From positions 1-64,000 of the forward strand of contig DASZWD010000015.1 of assembly GCA_035546775.1 (NCBI GenBank): a DNA stretch of 64,000 bases, in the 5' to 3' direction. The position numbers and the translations under genes were made by a program. The number at the start of each line of letters is the position of its first letter. Within the stretch, counting starts at the first letter, position 1. The notes under the pieces are model-generated. The model had not been told where the DNA came from. It did not search any database and saw nothing but the letters and a program-made list of their open reading frames with translations. Of this stretch, positions 1 to 9,040 are shown in pieces. This stretch comes from Acidimicrobiales bacterium. GTDB lineage: Bacteria; Actinomycetota; Acidimicrobiia; Acidimicrobiales; JACCXE01.

Positions 1-54
1 GCGGTGCAGCACATCGACTCGTACTTCCAGCAGCACTGCGGCGCCGGCAAGTAG
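1..54 (+). CDS. C-terminal end of an unidentified protein (partial)
   Basis: Frame 1 is open from the window edge to a TAG at 52-54 and gives only 17 residues ending in HCGAGK. The downstream gene lies on the opposite strand and converges on it after 7 nt, which fits a real gene end. Too short to assign a family. Confidence 0.5.
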   Translation, partial: AVQHIDSYFQQHCGAGK

Positions 55-61
55 TCGCTCG

Positions 62-1147
62 CTAGGCGAGCCACTCCAGCCACCGCCCGTGCGGGTGGCA
101 CCGACCAACCGACTCGGCGCGCAGTGTGTCGCGTCCGAAGACGGCCAGCCCGACCAGGCTGTGGGCCGAGGCGCGGCTGTCGCCGCGGGTGGGGATGGCA
201 GGCGCGATCCCGACGCCTTCGGCCGACACCCACGCCACTGTCCGCGTTGACGCCGCTTCGTCGAGGCGGCGCAGGAACCGCAGCCGGCTCTCCAGCGAGA
301 AGTACGACAGCGCCCACGTCGTGGTGACGACGGGCAGAGCGTCGGCCGGCACGCGAGCGAACGCGTCGGGCAGCACCTCCACCGCATCGCCCTGGAGCAG
401 CGTCGGCGGTGAGCCTGCCGCCAGCGCGATGGCGGCGTCGAGGCGCGCCACCCGTTCGGGCTGATCAGGCCACAGGCAGGCGCGCAACCACCGGGCGTCC
501 GCCGGATCGGCGGCGTCGACCGGATTGAGGTCGACGCCGATGCGGGCGGCGACGGGCGGCACCGCGCCGGCGGGCACGCGCCCCTCCCCGACGACGTCGC
601 AGGTCAACTGGAGCGATGAGGCCGGGTCGCCGAGAACGGTTCCGTCGGAGTACGTAATGCCGGCGCGATCGAGGTTCAGGTTGAGCCCGGCCGAGCAACC
701 CACGTCGATCAGGCCGATGCGCGCCGCGCCGACCCGGCGGGCCGCCTCGCCGATGGCGGGATAGAGGACGGCGATGCGCCCCGTCTCGTTCGTCTGGGTC
801 TGACGCTGCGTCGCGATGGCGACGACGTCAGGCGTCAGCGTGAGAAGGGCGTCGACCGCCGCCGCCGGCGCGGCCGCGAGGTCGCGCTGCGCGTAGGCGT
901 CGGCCAACGCCGGCGCCCGCCCCTGAATTGCGAGGTCGTGCAGGGCGGCGAGGATCACCGTCGGGTGCCGCTTCGGCGGCGGCGCTTCCTCGATGGCGGC
1001 GAGAGCTTCGGGTGACTCGCTGATGGCCACCGCCACCCGTTCGTACAGCGGTGAGCTGTCGACCACGTCGACCTCACCGAAGTGGCGGTAGACCTCGGCG
1101 AGGGTGCGGGCGTTCCCAAGAGCCATGTCGTCGATTTTCGCACCCAT
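62..1147 (-). CDS. DUF2332 family protein
   Basis: 361 residues matching the DUF2332 family of actinobacterial proteins, whose function is not established. Around residue 150 the motif DVGCSAGLNLNLD resembles the glycine-rich nucleotide-binding loop of SAM-dependent methyltransferases, so a Rossmann-like methyltransferase fold is plausible (inference). The ATG at 1147 overlaps the divergent RDD gene's ATG in the palindrome CATG; a second in-frame ATG lies at 1126. No membrane segment or signal peptide is visible, so it is probably cytoplasmic. Confidence 0.8.
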   Translation of the reverse strand: MGAKIDDMALGNARTLAEVYRHFGEVDVVDSSPLYERVAVAISESPEALAAIEEAPPPKRHPTVILAALHDLAIQGRAPALADAYAQRDLAAAPAAAVDALLTLTPDVVAIATQRQTQTNETGRIAVLYPAIGEAARRVGAARIGLIDVGCSAGLNLNLDRAGITYSDGTVLGDPASSLQLTCDVVGEGRVPAGAVPPVAARIGVDLNPVDAADPADARWLRACLWPDQPERVARLDAAIALAAGSPPTLLQGDAVEVLPDAFARVPADALPVVTTTWALSYFSLESRLRFLRRLDEAASTRTVAWVSAEGVGIAPAIPTRGDSRASAHSLVGLAVFGRDTLRAESVGRCHPHGRWLEWLA

Positions 1148-1655
1148 GTGGTGGACTCATCCGGTGCAGTACTACGACGAACCGCTGCCGCAGACGATCA
1201 CGCCCTACGAGTACGCCCGATGGCCGCGGCGCATCGCCTCGTCGATCATCGACGGGCTCGTGCTCGGCGTCATCACCCTGCCGTTCCTGTCGCCGGCGCT
1301 GAGTCACGCGCTCAACGCGTCGGACCCGACGAGGGCCACCTTCACCGGCGGCGAGGTGCGGACGATCCTCGTCGTCAGCATCACCGCGCAGATCCTCTAC
1401 TTCACCGGGATGCACGCTTGGCGCGGCGCCACCATCGGCAAGATCGCCACCGGAACCATGCTGCTGCGCGATGACGGGTCGCCGGTGACGGCCGCGGTCG
1501 CGTTCACGCGCGCCGTCGCTCTCCTCGGCATCAATTTCGTGAGCGGCTTCCTGCTCAGCATCCCGGCAATCGTGAACCTGCTGCGACCGATCTGGAGCCC
1601 GCGGCGCCAGACCTGGCACGACCAGATCGCCCGCACCGTCGTCGTGCGGCGCTAG
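1146..1655 (+). CDS. RDD family membrane protein
   Basis: 169 residues with the RDD domain: a conserved Arg/Asp pair in RRIASSIIDGL at the start of the first membrane helix, further hydrophobic segments, and the C-terminal motif WHDQIARTVVV. RDD proteins are small polytopic membrane proteins, some linked to ion or Na+/H+ transport; the substrate here is unknown. In-frame ATGs at 1104 and 1125 would make it longer, but 1146 leaves the smallest overlap with the divergent DUF2332 gene. It ends in a CTAG that also holds the stop of the convergent PhyH gene. Confidence 0.8.
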   Translation: MWWTHPVQYYDEPLPQTITPYEYARWPRRIASSIIDGLVLGVITLPFLSPALSHALNASDPTRATFTGGEVRTILVVSITAQILYFTGMHAWRGATIGKIATGTMLLRDDGSPVTAAVAFTRAVALLGINFVSGFLLSIPAIVNLLRPIWSPRRQTWHDQIARTVVVRR

Positions 1656-2785
1656 AGCGCAGCGACCTCTTCGGTGCGGTTGCGCACCAGGTCGTTGAAC
1701 GCCTGACCCGCACCCACGTGCTCCCACATGGAGGGTGGGAAGTGCGACACGTACAGCGTGCGGCGCCACCCCTGCGTCTCCTTCGGCCCTGTCGGGCGCG
1801 GCGACGCGTGCATTACGTCTTTGATGTGCACGGTCACGTCGCCCGGTTCGGTGTCGATGGCGACGACGGGAACGTCGGCAAAGCGCTGCTGCCACCCGTT
1901 GTGCAGCGACTGGCCGTGGCTGCCGGGGACGAAGGTGATGTTGCCGACTTCGGCGTTCGAACCCGTGAGCTGGATGCCCACGCCCACCGACGGGCAGTAG
2001 ATGGCGTGGCCGCCCATGCCGCAATCCTGATGCCACGGGATGTTCGATAGGCCCTGCGTCTTGCCCGGCACCTTCAGCAGAACCGCCGCGCCCTCCATCC
2101 GGTCGTGCGAGGGCTTGAGGTCGGCGCGCAGGAGCGTTCCGAGGCGCGTCACCCGGGCGTCGTACTCCACTTCGTTGATGACGTCGGAGCGCATGCCCGT
2201 GTAAACGAGGCGGCACAGCACGTCGTTGCCGTCCTCGTCGGTGACCCACCACGACTCGTCGTCACCGCGGCGGGCGAGCGCCGCGAGGCGGTCGACCTCG
2301 GCGTTCATCGCCGCGATCTCGTCGGGGCTGAACACGCCGCGCACGTGGAGGTAGCCCGTCGTCTCGAGGTACGCGCGCAGGTCGTCGTCGGAGTCGTCGA
2401 GGGTGAAGGACCGGGTGAGGTCGACGCCGCTGAGGTCCACACGCGCCGGGTCGTAGAGCGGGACGCCGCAGTGGACCAACGTGAGGAGCGGCCCCCAGTC
2501 CGCCAGTTGGACGAAGTTCCCGCGCTCGTACGTCAGCTCGCTGGCGAGGTGCAGGTTGACCAGGGTGCGCACCTGGGTGATGAGGTCGCTCCACGCCACG
2601 GGCGACAGCGACACCACGACGCTCGCCGTCGGGTCGACCGGTCCGTCGTCGACGGCCACACCCTCGCCGGGAAGGAAGCGGTAATTGGCCACGGTGTCGC
2701 CGATGCGGAAGGCCACGGGCGCCAGTTCGGGCGTGACTCGCATGACGGCGGCGAGGTCGCTGTCGGTTAGCCCGTGCACACCCAC
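1652..2785 (-). CDS. phytanoyl-CoA dioxygenase (PhyH) family protein
   Basis: 377 residues from a GTG start. The C-terminal two thirds is a PhyH-type Fe(II)/2-oxoglutarate oxygenase: IPWHQDCGMGGHA carries the HxD iron ligands, HIKDVMHASPRP the distal His, and GWRRTLYVSHFPP the likely 2-oxoglutarate-binding Arg. The first ~120 residues (FRIGDTVANYRFLPGEG and what follows) look like an SCP2/sterol-carrier-like module, suggesting a lipid-like substrate (inference). Such enzymes hydroxylate acyl-CoA or small hydrophobic compounds in the cytoplasm; the substrate cannot be read from sequence. Confidence 0.8.
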   Translation of the reverse strand: MGVHGLTDSDLAAVMRVTPELAPVAFRIGDTVANYRFLPGEGVAVDDGPVDPTASVVVSLSPVAWSDLITQVRTLVNLHLASELTYERGNFVQLADWGPLLTLVHCGVPLYDPARVDLSGVDLTRSFTLDDSDDDLRAYLETTGYLHVRGVFSPDEIAAMNAEVDRLAALARRGDDESWWVTDEDGNDVLCRLVYTGMRSDVINEVEYDARVTRLGTLLRADLKPSHDRMEGAAVLLKVPGKTQGLSNIPWHQDCGMGGHAIYCPSVGVGIQLTGSNAEVGNITFVPGSHGQSLHNGWQQRFADVPVVAIDTEPGDVTVHIKDVMHASPRPTGPKETQGWRRTLYVSHFPPSMWEHVGAGQAFNDLVRNRTEEVAAL

Positions 2786-2802
2786 GCCCGAAACGCTACA
2801 GA

Positions 2803-3621
2803 ATGCTGATGCCCCGTGACATCCGCGAGCTGCGCGACGACCCAGATGCCTATGCCACGGAGCTGCGGAGGCGGTGGGGCGGGCTGCTCAGCTACCGCTA
2901 TATCGGCCGGCGCCACCCAGCCCTCGACGCGGGGCCGGTCGACAACACCGTCGTGCTGCGCCGCGACATGCGTAACGCGTCGGGCGGGCTTCTCCTCTCC
3001 GTGCTCGCCATCGCCGCGCCCGAGGGCGGCGGCATGAGCGACCTCGACGCCGTCCCCAATCCGGTCGTCCACTCGTGCCAGCTGCTCGACCCGGGCCGCG
3101 ACGTGCACCGCATCGAGGTCGTGACCGAGGTACTCAAGCGCGGCCGCCAGATGAGCTTCAGCCGCTCACGCATCCTCGACGCCGACAACCCCGCGCGCGT
3201 GCTGGCGTTGACCGCAGGCGAAGGCGTCAGCATCGGCGCGCCGCCCGAGGGGCTCATGCGCATCGACACCGAGCCGCTCGACATCGTCGACAGCGACGAT
3301 CTGCCCCCGTTGTGGCGGGTGTTCGGCGCTCACCAACGCAACGACGGGCGGTGGGCGTTGCCGGCGCTCACCGACGAGTTCGCGTCGCCCGACGCCGCCC
3401 TTCACATCGGCCCGCAGTTCGTGGTGCTCGAACACGCCGCCGTCCCGCCGGGAGCCCAAGCGGTGTCGTCCCACGTGATGTTCCTCGCCCGCGGCAAGGT
3501 CGGCCCGTTCCGGGTCGAGGTCGACCCCGTCGGCGCCCACGCGGCGCGCGCCCAGCTGTTCGACGAGGGCAACGACGACCGGCTGATCACGACGGCCAGC
3601 TACCAGTTCGAGGCTTGGTAA
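2803..3621 (+). CDS. hotdog-fold acyl-CoA thioesterase-like protein
   Basis: 272 residues, no signal peptide or membrane helix. The pattern (an N-terminal half with ASGGLLLSVLAIA and SFSRSRILDAD, a C-terminal half with LEHAAVPPGAQAVSSHVMFLARG) fits a tandem double-hotdog thioesterase-like protein that would act on acyl-CoA. The assignment rests on general pattern rather than a decisive motif. Starts at 2803 or 2809 (MPRDIREL) are both possible. It is divergent from the PhyH gene with only 17 nt between them, which suggests a shared promoter zone and perhaps a shared lipid substrate. Confidence 0.55.
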   Translation: MLMPRDIRELRDDPDAYATELRRRWGGLLSYRYIGRRHPALDAGPVDNTVVLRRDMRNASGGLLLSVLAIAAPEGGGMSDLDAVPNPVVHSCQLLDPGRDVHRIEVVTEVLKRGRQMSFSRSRILDADNPARVLALTAGEGVSIGAPPEGLMRIDTEPLDIVDSDDLPPLWRVFGAHQRNDGRWALPALTDEFASPDAALHIGPQFVVLEHAAVPPGAQAVSSHVMFLARGKVGPFRVEVDPVGAHAARAQLFDEGNDDRLITTASYQFEAW

Positions 3622-3731
3622 CCTCGATAGTGCGCTGGGGATTCGCCGAAGTAATTCCGCACCTCCAGGCGCCCCACCGTGTCGTGATGTCACGCACGGA
3701 CCTCAGAAACAAAACATCTTCGGAGAATCGC

Positions 3732-4985
3732 GTGCTGCATCGAATTCGTTCTTTTGTTCCTCTTGCTGTTCCGGGCCTCATGCTTGTGGCGGGACTCGCC
3801 TTCACTACGCCTGCCGGGGCTGACACGTTGCCGCCCGAGTGCGTCACGTCTGGTGGCGTCATCACCTGCACGTATTCGACAACAGGCGAGCACACGTTCG
3901 TCGTACCGACCGGCGTCACGCAGGCGAGCTTCACCGCGACCGGCGGTGCCGGTGGTTCGTTTCTCACTGGGACGACCGTCGATCAAACCGGTGGTCGCGC
4001 GGCGATCGTTGCCGTGCCGTCCCAGCCGGTGACTCCAGGCACAACGCTGTATGTCGAAGTGGGCGGCCGCGGGCTCGCGAATACCGAGACGGATTCGAGC
4101 GGTCTCAACGGTGGCGCGAACGGCGGCGGCCGCGGCCGAACCGCCGGAGTCGCCGGCGGCGGTGGCGGGGCGAGCGATATCCGCACCGCTCCCGCAAGCG
4201 CGGGCTTGTCGCCCGACCCACGCCTCGTTATCGCCGCTGGCGGCGGTGGCGCCGGCGGGCTCGGCGGTAGTGGAGGCGCGGGCGGCGACGCCGACTCCCC
4301 GGGCGCCGCCGGGTTCGGTTCACCCAATTCGGGTGGAGCGGCGGGTTTTCCAACGGGGACGAGCGCACCCGGCGCCGGTGCATCCGATGGCGGCGCTACG
4401 GCCGGCACGCACGGCCAGGGTGGCGACGGTGGCTATTGCGGTGGCGGCGGTGGTGGCGGCTTCTACGGAGGTGGCGGCGGCAACAACGCGTCGTCGACCT
4501 CGTGCAGCGCCGCGGACTCGGGCCCGACCGCCGGCGGCGGTGGGGGTGGCGGGCAGTCGTTGGTGCCGGCGGGTGGCTCGTACACGCTGGCCGCGCTCGG
4601 TGCGACACCGCAAGTCGTCATTGCCTACGCCGCGCCCGCGACCACAACGCCGGTACGGGTGAAGGTCCCCGACCGCAGCTTCACCGAAGGCGCCAAGGCG
4701 CACTACGAGAAGTTCGTGGTGCGGCTCTCGGACGTCGCGGCCGAGGATGTCAACGTCGACTTCCATACAACCGACGGCACCGCGATCGCGGGTGTCGACT
4801 ACGTGGCCACGTCTGGGCATCTGACGATCCCCGCGGGGGCGAAAGTCGGCGCCGTGCGGGTACGCATTCTCGGTAACACGACGCCGCAGTCGAACCGCGC
4901 GTTCAGCCTCGTGATCACGAACCCGTCGAGCAACGCGCACATCGTCGACGACACCGGCGTGGGCACGATCGTCGACGACGACTAG
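3732..4985 (+). CDS. secreted glycine-rich protein with C-terminal Calx-beta domain
   Basis: I place the start at GTG 3732 because GGAG sits 6 nt upstream and the product then opens with a textbook signal peptide (MLHRIRSF, a hydrophobic core, cleavage near TPAGA). An in-frame ATG at 3687 would only add a polar extension. The 417-residue product has a region with EHTFVVPTGVTQASFTATGG, a long Gly-rich stretch (about residues 100-285) with GGGGG runs, and a C-terminal Calx-beta repeat with FTEGAKAHYEKFVVRLSD, FHTTDGTAIAGVDY and a terminal VDDD. Calx-beta modules bind calcium and occur in adhesins, so a cell-surface role is likely. Confidence 0.75.
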   Translation: MLHRIRSFVPLAVPGLMLVAGLAFTTPAGADTLPPECVTSGGVITCTYSTTGEHTFVVPTGVTQASFTATGGAGGSFLTGTTVDQTGGRAAIVAVPSQPVTPGTTLYVEVGGRGLANTETDSSGLNGGANGGGRGRTAGVAGGGGGASDIRTAPASAGLSPDPRLVIAAGGGGAGGLGGSGGAGGDADSPGAAGFGSPNSGGAAGFPTGTSAPGAGASDGGATAGTHGQGGDGGYCGGGGGGGFYGGGGGNNASSTSCSAADSGPTAGGGGGGGQSLVPAGGSYTLAALGATPQVVIAYAAPATTTPVRVKVPDRSFTEGAKAHYEKFVVRLSDVAAEDVNVDFHTTDGTAIAGVDYVATSGHLTIPAGAKVGAVRVRILGNTTPQSNRAFSLVITNPSSNAHIVDDTGVGTIVDDD

Positions 4986-4994
4986 AACAGCGGC

Positions 4995-6167
4995 ATGAAC
5001 TGGCCCCTGAAGTTCGGCATCTTCCTCGCACCGTTCCATCCAGTGGGCCAGAACCCGACGCTGGCTCTCGAGCGTGACCTCGAACTGATCCAGCGCCTCG
5101 ACGCGCTCGGCTACGACGAGGCGTGGATCGGCGAGCATCACTCGGCGGGCTACGAGATCATCGCCAGCCCTGAGCTGTTCATGGCGGTGGCGTCGCAGCG
5201 GACCAAGAACATTCGGCTCGGCACGGGCGTGTCCTCGCTGCCGTATCACCACCCGCTGATCCTGGCCGACCGCATGGTGCTGCTCGACCACCTCACGCGG
5301 GGTCGCATCATGTTCGGCGTCGGGCCGGGCGCGCTGCCGTCGGACGCGTTCATGATGGGCATCGACACGAGTCGTCAGCGCGAGATGATGGAAGAGTCGC
5401 TCGAGGCGATCGTGGCGCTGCTCACCAGCGACGAGCCCGTCAACATCCAGACCGACTGGTTCACGCTGCGCGACGCCCGTCTCCAGCTGCGGCCCTACAC
5501 CCATCCGCACTTCGAGATTGCGGTGGCGGCGCAGGTGTCGCCGTCGGGGCCGCGCCTCGCCGGCAAGATGGGCTTCAACCTGCTGTCCATCGGGGCGACG
5601 ACGCAGGGCGGCTTCGACGTCCTCGGATCGCACTGGACCGTCATGGAAGAGCGCGCCGCCGAGTTCGGCACCGTGGCCGACCGGCGCGGCTGGCGCCTCG
5701 TCGGGCCGATGCACATCGCCGAGACGGAGGAGCAGGCGCGTAAGGACGTCGAGTTTGGCCTGGCTGAATGGATGGACTACTTCCGCCGCGTCGCCGCGTT
5801 ACCGCTGGCGCCGGAGGCGAACGACACCGAGTCGATGGTGGAGTCGATGAACAACTCGGGGATGTCGGTGATCGGCACGCCCGAACAGGCGATCGCCCAG
5901 ATCCAGCGCCTCATCGACCAGTCCGGCGGGTTCGGCACGTTCCTCTTCATGGCGCACGAGTGGGCCAACCGCGAGCGCACGCTGGCGAGCTACGAACTGT
6001 TCGCCCGCGAGGTCATGCCGCACTTCCAGGGCCAGATGGAGCGCGCCGTCGGCTCCCGCGACTGGGCCGCCACCAACCGCCCCGAGTTCATCGGCGCCGC
6101 CACCACCGCCGTCATGAAGGCCTTCCAGGACCACAACGCCGAGAAGGCCGCCAAAGCGCAAGCCTGA
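4995..6167 (+). CDS. LLM-class flavin-dependent oxidoreductase (luciferase-like)
   Basis: 390 residues of the bacterial luciferase-like monooxygenase superfamily (TIM barrel, FMN or F420 dependent). Seen: FGIFLAPFHPVGQNP at the N-terminus, DEAWIGEHHS, RIRLGTGVSSLPYHHP-like text near residue 80, and RIMFGVGPGALPSDA. The overall pattern resembles the alkanal/limonene monooxygenase branch, but the substrate is unknown. It starts 9 nt after the glycine-rich gene and is closed by the strong hairpin at 6174-6214. Cytoplasmic. Confidence 0.85.
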   Translation: MNWPLKFGIFLAPFHPVGQNPTLALERDLELIQRLDALGYDEAWIGEHHSAGYEIIASPELFMAVASQRTKNIRLGTGVSSLPYHHPLILADRMVLLDHLTRGRIMFGVGPGALPSDAFMMGIDTSRQREMMEESLEAIVALLTSDEPVNIQTDWFTLRDARLQLRPYTHPHFEIAVAAQVSPSGPRLAGKMGFNLLSIGATTQGGFDVLGSHWTVMEERAAEFGTVADRRGWRLVGPMHIAETEEQARKDVEFGLAEWMDYFRRVAALPLAPEANDTESMVESMNNSGMSVIGTPEQAIAQIQRLIDQSGGFGTFLFMAHEWANRERTLASYELFAREVMPHFQGQMERAVGSRDWAATNRPEFIGAATTAVMKAFQDHNAEKAAKAQA

Positions 6168-6173
6168 TCCAAC

Positions 6174-6214
6174 TGGTGATGCTGAGGCAGGGTCTTTCTC
6201 CCTCAGCATCACCA
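6174..6214. terminator. bidirectional intrinsic terminator
   Basis: A perfect 14-bp inverted repeat, TGGTGATGCTGAGG and CCTCAGCATCACCA, flanks a 13-nt loop. It lies between the convergent luciferase-like gene and gcvPB, and is followed by AAAA on the plus side and AGTTG on the minus side. It can stop transcription from both directions. Confidence 0.85.
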
Positions 6215-6224
6215 AAAGCGCTGG

Positions 6225-7715
6225 CTACGGGCGCATGTCCTCCGTGGCAATGAGTTTGCGCGCCGCTTGGGCTTCGTCGACCCGGCCGACGGGGGTGTTG
6301 TAGGGCGCGTGGGTGAGGTGGTCCGCTGACATCGCCGCCACGCGTTCGAAGGCCTGCGCCAGCTCCTCGAGGGTTTCGAGCGACTCGGTCTCGGTCGGCT
6401 CGATCATCAGCGCTTCGGCCACGATCAGCGGGAAGTACATCGTCGGGGCGTGGAAGCCTTCGTCGAGGAGACCCTTGGCGATGTCGAACGCCTTGATCCC
6501 GTTCGCCTTGAGGTTGGTGGCCGCCGCCACGAACTCGTGCATGTTCGGCCGGTCGTAGGGAATGTCGAAGGTGCCCCGCAGGCGGTGGCGCAGCCAGTTG
6601 GCGTTCAGTACCGCGCCCTCGGCGACGCGGCGCAGCCCGTCGGACCCGTTGGCCACGATGTAGCTGTAGGCGCGCACGAGGGCGAGGGCGTTGCCGTACC
6701 AGCCGTGGACCCGCCCGATCGAACGCTCAGGAGTGACCCACGTCCAGGTGCCGTCGTCGCTGCGGGCCGGCAACGGGCCGGGCAGGAACTCGGCGACCCG
6801 TGGCCCGACCGCCACCGGTCCGGCGCCGGGGCCGCCGCCGCCGTGGGGCACGGCGAAGGTCTTGTGCAGGTTCATGTGCACGATGTCGAAGCCCATGTCG
6901 CCGGGACGGGTCACGCCGAGGATGGCGTTGAGGTTGGCGCCGTCGTAATACAGGAGCGCGCCGACCTTGTGGACTTCTGCGGCGATCTCCGCGATGTCCT
7001 CTTCGAAGAGGCCGAGCGTGTTCGGGTTGGTGAGCATGATGCCGGCGACGTCGTCGTCGAGCTGTGCCCGCAGGGCGTCGAGGTCGACGCAGCCGCGGGC
7101 GTCGGATGGGATCGTGACCGTCTCGTAGCCGCCGAGGGTCACCGAGGCCGGGTTCGTGCCGTGGGCAGAGTCGGGGATGATGATCTTCGTCCGCTGGCGG
7201 CCGACGCCTTCGTGATACGCCCGCATGAGCAGCAGACCGGTGAGCTCACCGGCGGCGCCCGCCGGTGGCGCCAGCGTGACCGCCGCCATCCCGGTGATGG
7301 CACACAGCGACTCACCCAGCGTGCCCAACAGTTCGAGCCAGCCCTGCGCGTACGCGGCGGGCGTGGCTGGGTGCACGTTGCCGAAGCCCCGCAGGCCGGC
7401 GGCCTCGTCGCACAGCTTCGGGTTGTACTTCATGGTGCACGAGCCGAGCGGGTAGGCGCCGAGGTCGACGGAGTACTGCCGGTGCGTCAGCCGCGTCGTG
7501 TGGGCCACGAGGTCGCGCTCGGACACCTCCGGGAACCCCGCGGCCTCGATGCGACGGTGCTCCTGCGGCACGAGTTCGTCAAGCGACCACTCCGGCGTGT
7601 TCGTCATCCGCAGCCCGCCGGCGCGCCGGCCCTCGACCGACAACTCGAAGATCGTGGGTTCGACGTCGCGTCCGACCACCGGCGCCGACGAGGCGCGACC
7701 CGCTCCGATGGCCAT
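6225..7715 (-). CDS. gcvPB: glycine dehydrogenase (decarboxylating) subunit 2, P-protein beta subunit
   Basis: 496 residues. PLP-dependent P-protein of the glycine cleavage system, decarboxylating glycine and passing the aminomethyl group to lipoyl-GcvH. The PLP lysine lies in NLHKTFAVPHGGGGPG, with DSAHGTNPAS upstream and an N-terminal YPLGSCTMKYNPK motif typical of this subunit. The start codon overlaps the gcvPA stop by one base (TAATG), implying translational coupling. In this genome the P-protein is split into two chains as in many Gram-positives and archaea, whereas M. tuberculosis has the single-chain form. Confidence 0.97.
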   Translation of the reverse strand: MAIGAGRASSAPVVGRDVEPTIFELSVEGRRAGGLRMTNTPEWSLDELVPQEHRRIEAAGFPEVSERDLVAHTTRLTHRQYSVDLGAYPLGSCTMKYNPKLCDEAAGLRGFGNVHPATPAAYAQGWLELLGTLGESLCAITGMAAVTLAPPAGAAGELTGLLLMRAYHEGVGRQRTKIIIPDSAHGTNPASVTLGGYETVTIPSDARGCVDLDALRAQLDDDVAGIMLTNPNTLGLFEEDIAEIAAEVHKVGALLYYDGANLNAILGVTRPGDMGFDIVHMNLHKTFAVPHGGGGPGAGPVAVGPRVAEFLPGPLPARSDDGTWTWVTPERSIGRVHGWYGNALALVRAYSYIVANGSDGLRRVAEGAVLNANWLRHRLRGTFDIPYDRPNMHEFVAAATNLKANGIKAFDIAKGLLDEGFHAPTMYFPLIVAEALMIEPTETESLETLEELAQAFERVAAMSADHLTHAPYNTPVGRVDEAQAARKLIATEDMRP

Positions 7716-9037
7716 TACCGCACCGCCTTCTCGAACGCAGCGACGAAGGCATCGATCTCCGCCTTCGTGCGCTTCTCCGTCACCGCGATCAGCAGGCCCT
7801 CCTGGCCGGCGCCGTCGTCGGTCGGTGTGCCGGCGAGGAAGCCCTCGTCCGCCAACCGCTCGACCAGCACGTCGGGGGCGACGGGGGTCGCGACCGCGAA
7901 CTCACGCAGCACCGGCGCGTCGACCAGCGGCGTCACGCCATCGATCGCCGCCAGCGCGTCGCGGGCATACCGCGTGCCGCGGGCGCACTGCGTCGCCACG
8001 TCGACCAGGCCTTGCTTGCCCAGCCACCCCATCTGGATCATGGCCGTCACCGCGATGAGCGTCTGGTTGGTGCACACGTTCGACGACGCCTTCTCCCGCC
8101 GGATGTCCTGCTCGCGGGTGCGCAACGTCGTGGTGAACGCCCGGCGCCCCTGCGGATCGGCCGTTTCGCCGACGAGGCGGCCGGGGATCCGCCGCACATG
8201 CTCGAGCTTGGCGGCGAAGAGGCCGAGGTAGGGCCCACCGAACGACATCGGGGTGCCGAAGGGTTGGCCTTCGCCCACCGCGATGTCGGCGCCCCACTCC
8301 CCCGCCGATTTCAGGACCGCCGCCGCAACGGGATCGAACACCATCACGAGCATGGCCCCCGTGTTGCGGGCGACTTCCGCGGCGGCGGCAACGTCGTCGA
8401 GCACCCCGAGCCGGTTCGGGTACTGCACGACCACAGCGCCCGCGTCGCGCACCTGCGACCAGTCGGTCACGCCGTCACGCAGCGGGACGCGCACGATGTC
8501 GTGGCCGGTGCCCGCGGCGAAGGTCGTGACCACGTCCTGCCACAACCGGTGCACACCGTCGCTCATCTCGACCTGCTGGCGCCCGCTGGCCGCCACGGCG
8601 AGATTGACGGCCTCCACCAGGGCCGTGGCGCCGTCGTAGAGCGACGCGTTGGCGATCTCGAGGCCACTGAGGCGGGCGACCATCGTCTGGTACTCGAAGA
8701 GCGCCTGGAGGACGCCCTGAGCGACCTCCGGCTGGTACGGCGTGTACGCCGTCACGAACTCGGTCCGCCCAGCGAGGCGACGCACCGCGGCGGGGATGTC
8801 GTGGTCGTAGGCGCCGCCGCCGGCGAAGCACACCAGATCGGCGCCGGTGTTGAGCCCGGCCAGGCGCTCCATCTCCGCCGCGGTCTCGAACTCGCTCAAG
8901 CCGGCGGGAATGTCGAGGCCGCCGGCGAGGCGCAGCGCCTCGGGCACGCAGTCGAACAACTCGTCGAGCGACGACAGCCCGACGAAGTCGAGCATCGACG
9001 CGATCTCGCGGTCAGTGTGCGGGACGTAGTGCGCCAA
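7715..9037 (-). CDS. gcvPA: glycine dehydrogenase (decarboxylating) subunit 1, P-protein alpha subunit
   Basis: 440 residues, the usual length of GcvPA. Hallmarks are YVPHTDREIASML at the N-terminus, FAGGGAYDHDIPAAV, FVTAYTPYQPEVAQG and EGQPFGTPMSFGGP. It pairs with GcvPB to form the decarboxylase of the glycine cleavage complex in the cytoplasm. It lies 3 nt downstream of gcvT, and its stop overlaps the gcvPB start by one base. Confidence 0.97.
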   Translation of the reverse strand: MAHYVPHTDREIASMLDFVGLSSLDELFDCVPEALRLAGGLDIPAGLSEFETAAEMERLAGLNTGADLVCFAGGGAYDHDIPAAVRRLAGRTEFVTAYTPYQPEVAQGVLQALFEYQTMVARLSGLEIANASLYDGATALVEAVNLAVAASGRQQVEMSDGVHRLWQDVVTTFAAGTGHDIVRVPLRDGVTDWSQVRDAGAVVVQYPNRLGVLDDVAAAAEVARNTGAMLVMVFDPVAAAVLKSAGEWGADIAVGEGQPFGTPMSFGGPYLGLFAAKLEHVRRIPGRLVGETADPQGRRAFTTTLRTREQDIRREKASSNVCTNQTLIAVTAMIQMGWLGKQGLVDVATQCARGTRYARDALAAIDGVTPLVDAPVLREFAVATPVAPDVLVERLADEGFLAGTPTDDGAGQEGLLIAVTEKRTKAEIDAFVAAFEKAVR

Positions 9038-9040
9038 CGG

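Noticed and set aside
3075-3731. In-frame N-terminal extension of the glycine-rich secreted protein
   Set aside because: It overlaps the hotdog gene in another frame, is Arg/Pro-rich, and would bury the signal peptide. GTG 3732 with GGAG upstream is preferred.
4080-4560. Glycine-rich region as a PE_PGRS-type protein
   Set aside because: No PE domain; a signal peptide and Calx-beta domain point to a different kind of protein.
6450-8231. 593-residue plus-strand open frame
   Set aside because: Antisense to gcvPB and gcvPA, which have intact diagnostic motifs. The frame is open because of high GC and its product is low-complexity His/Val/Asp text.
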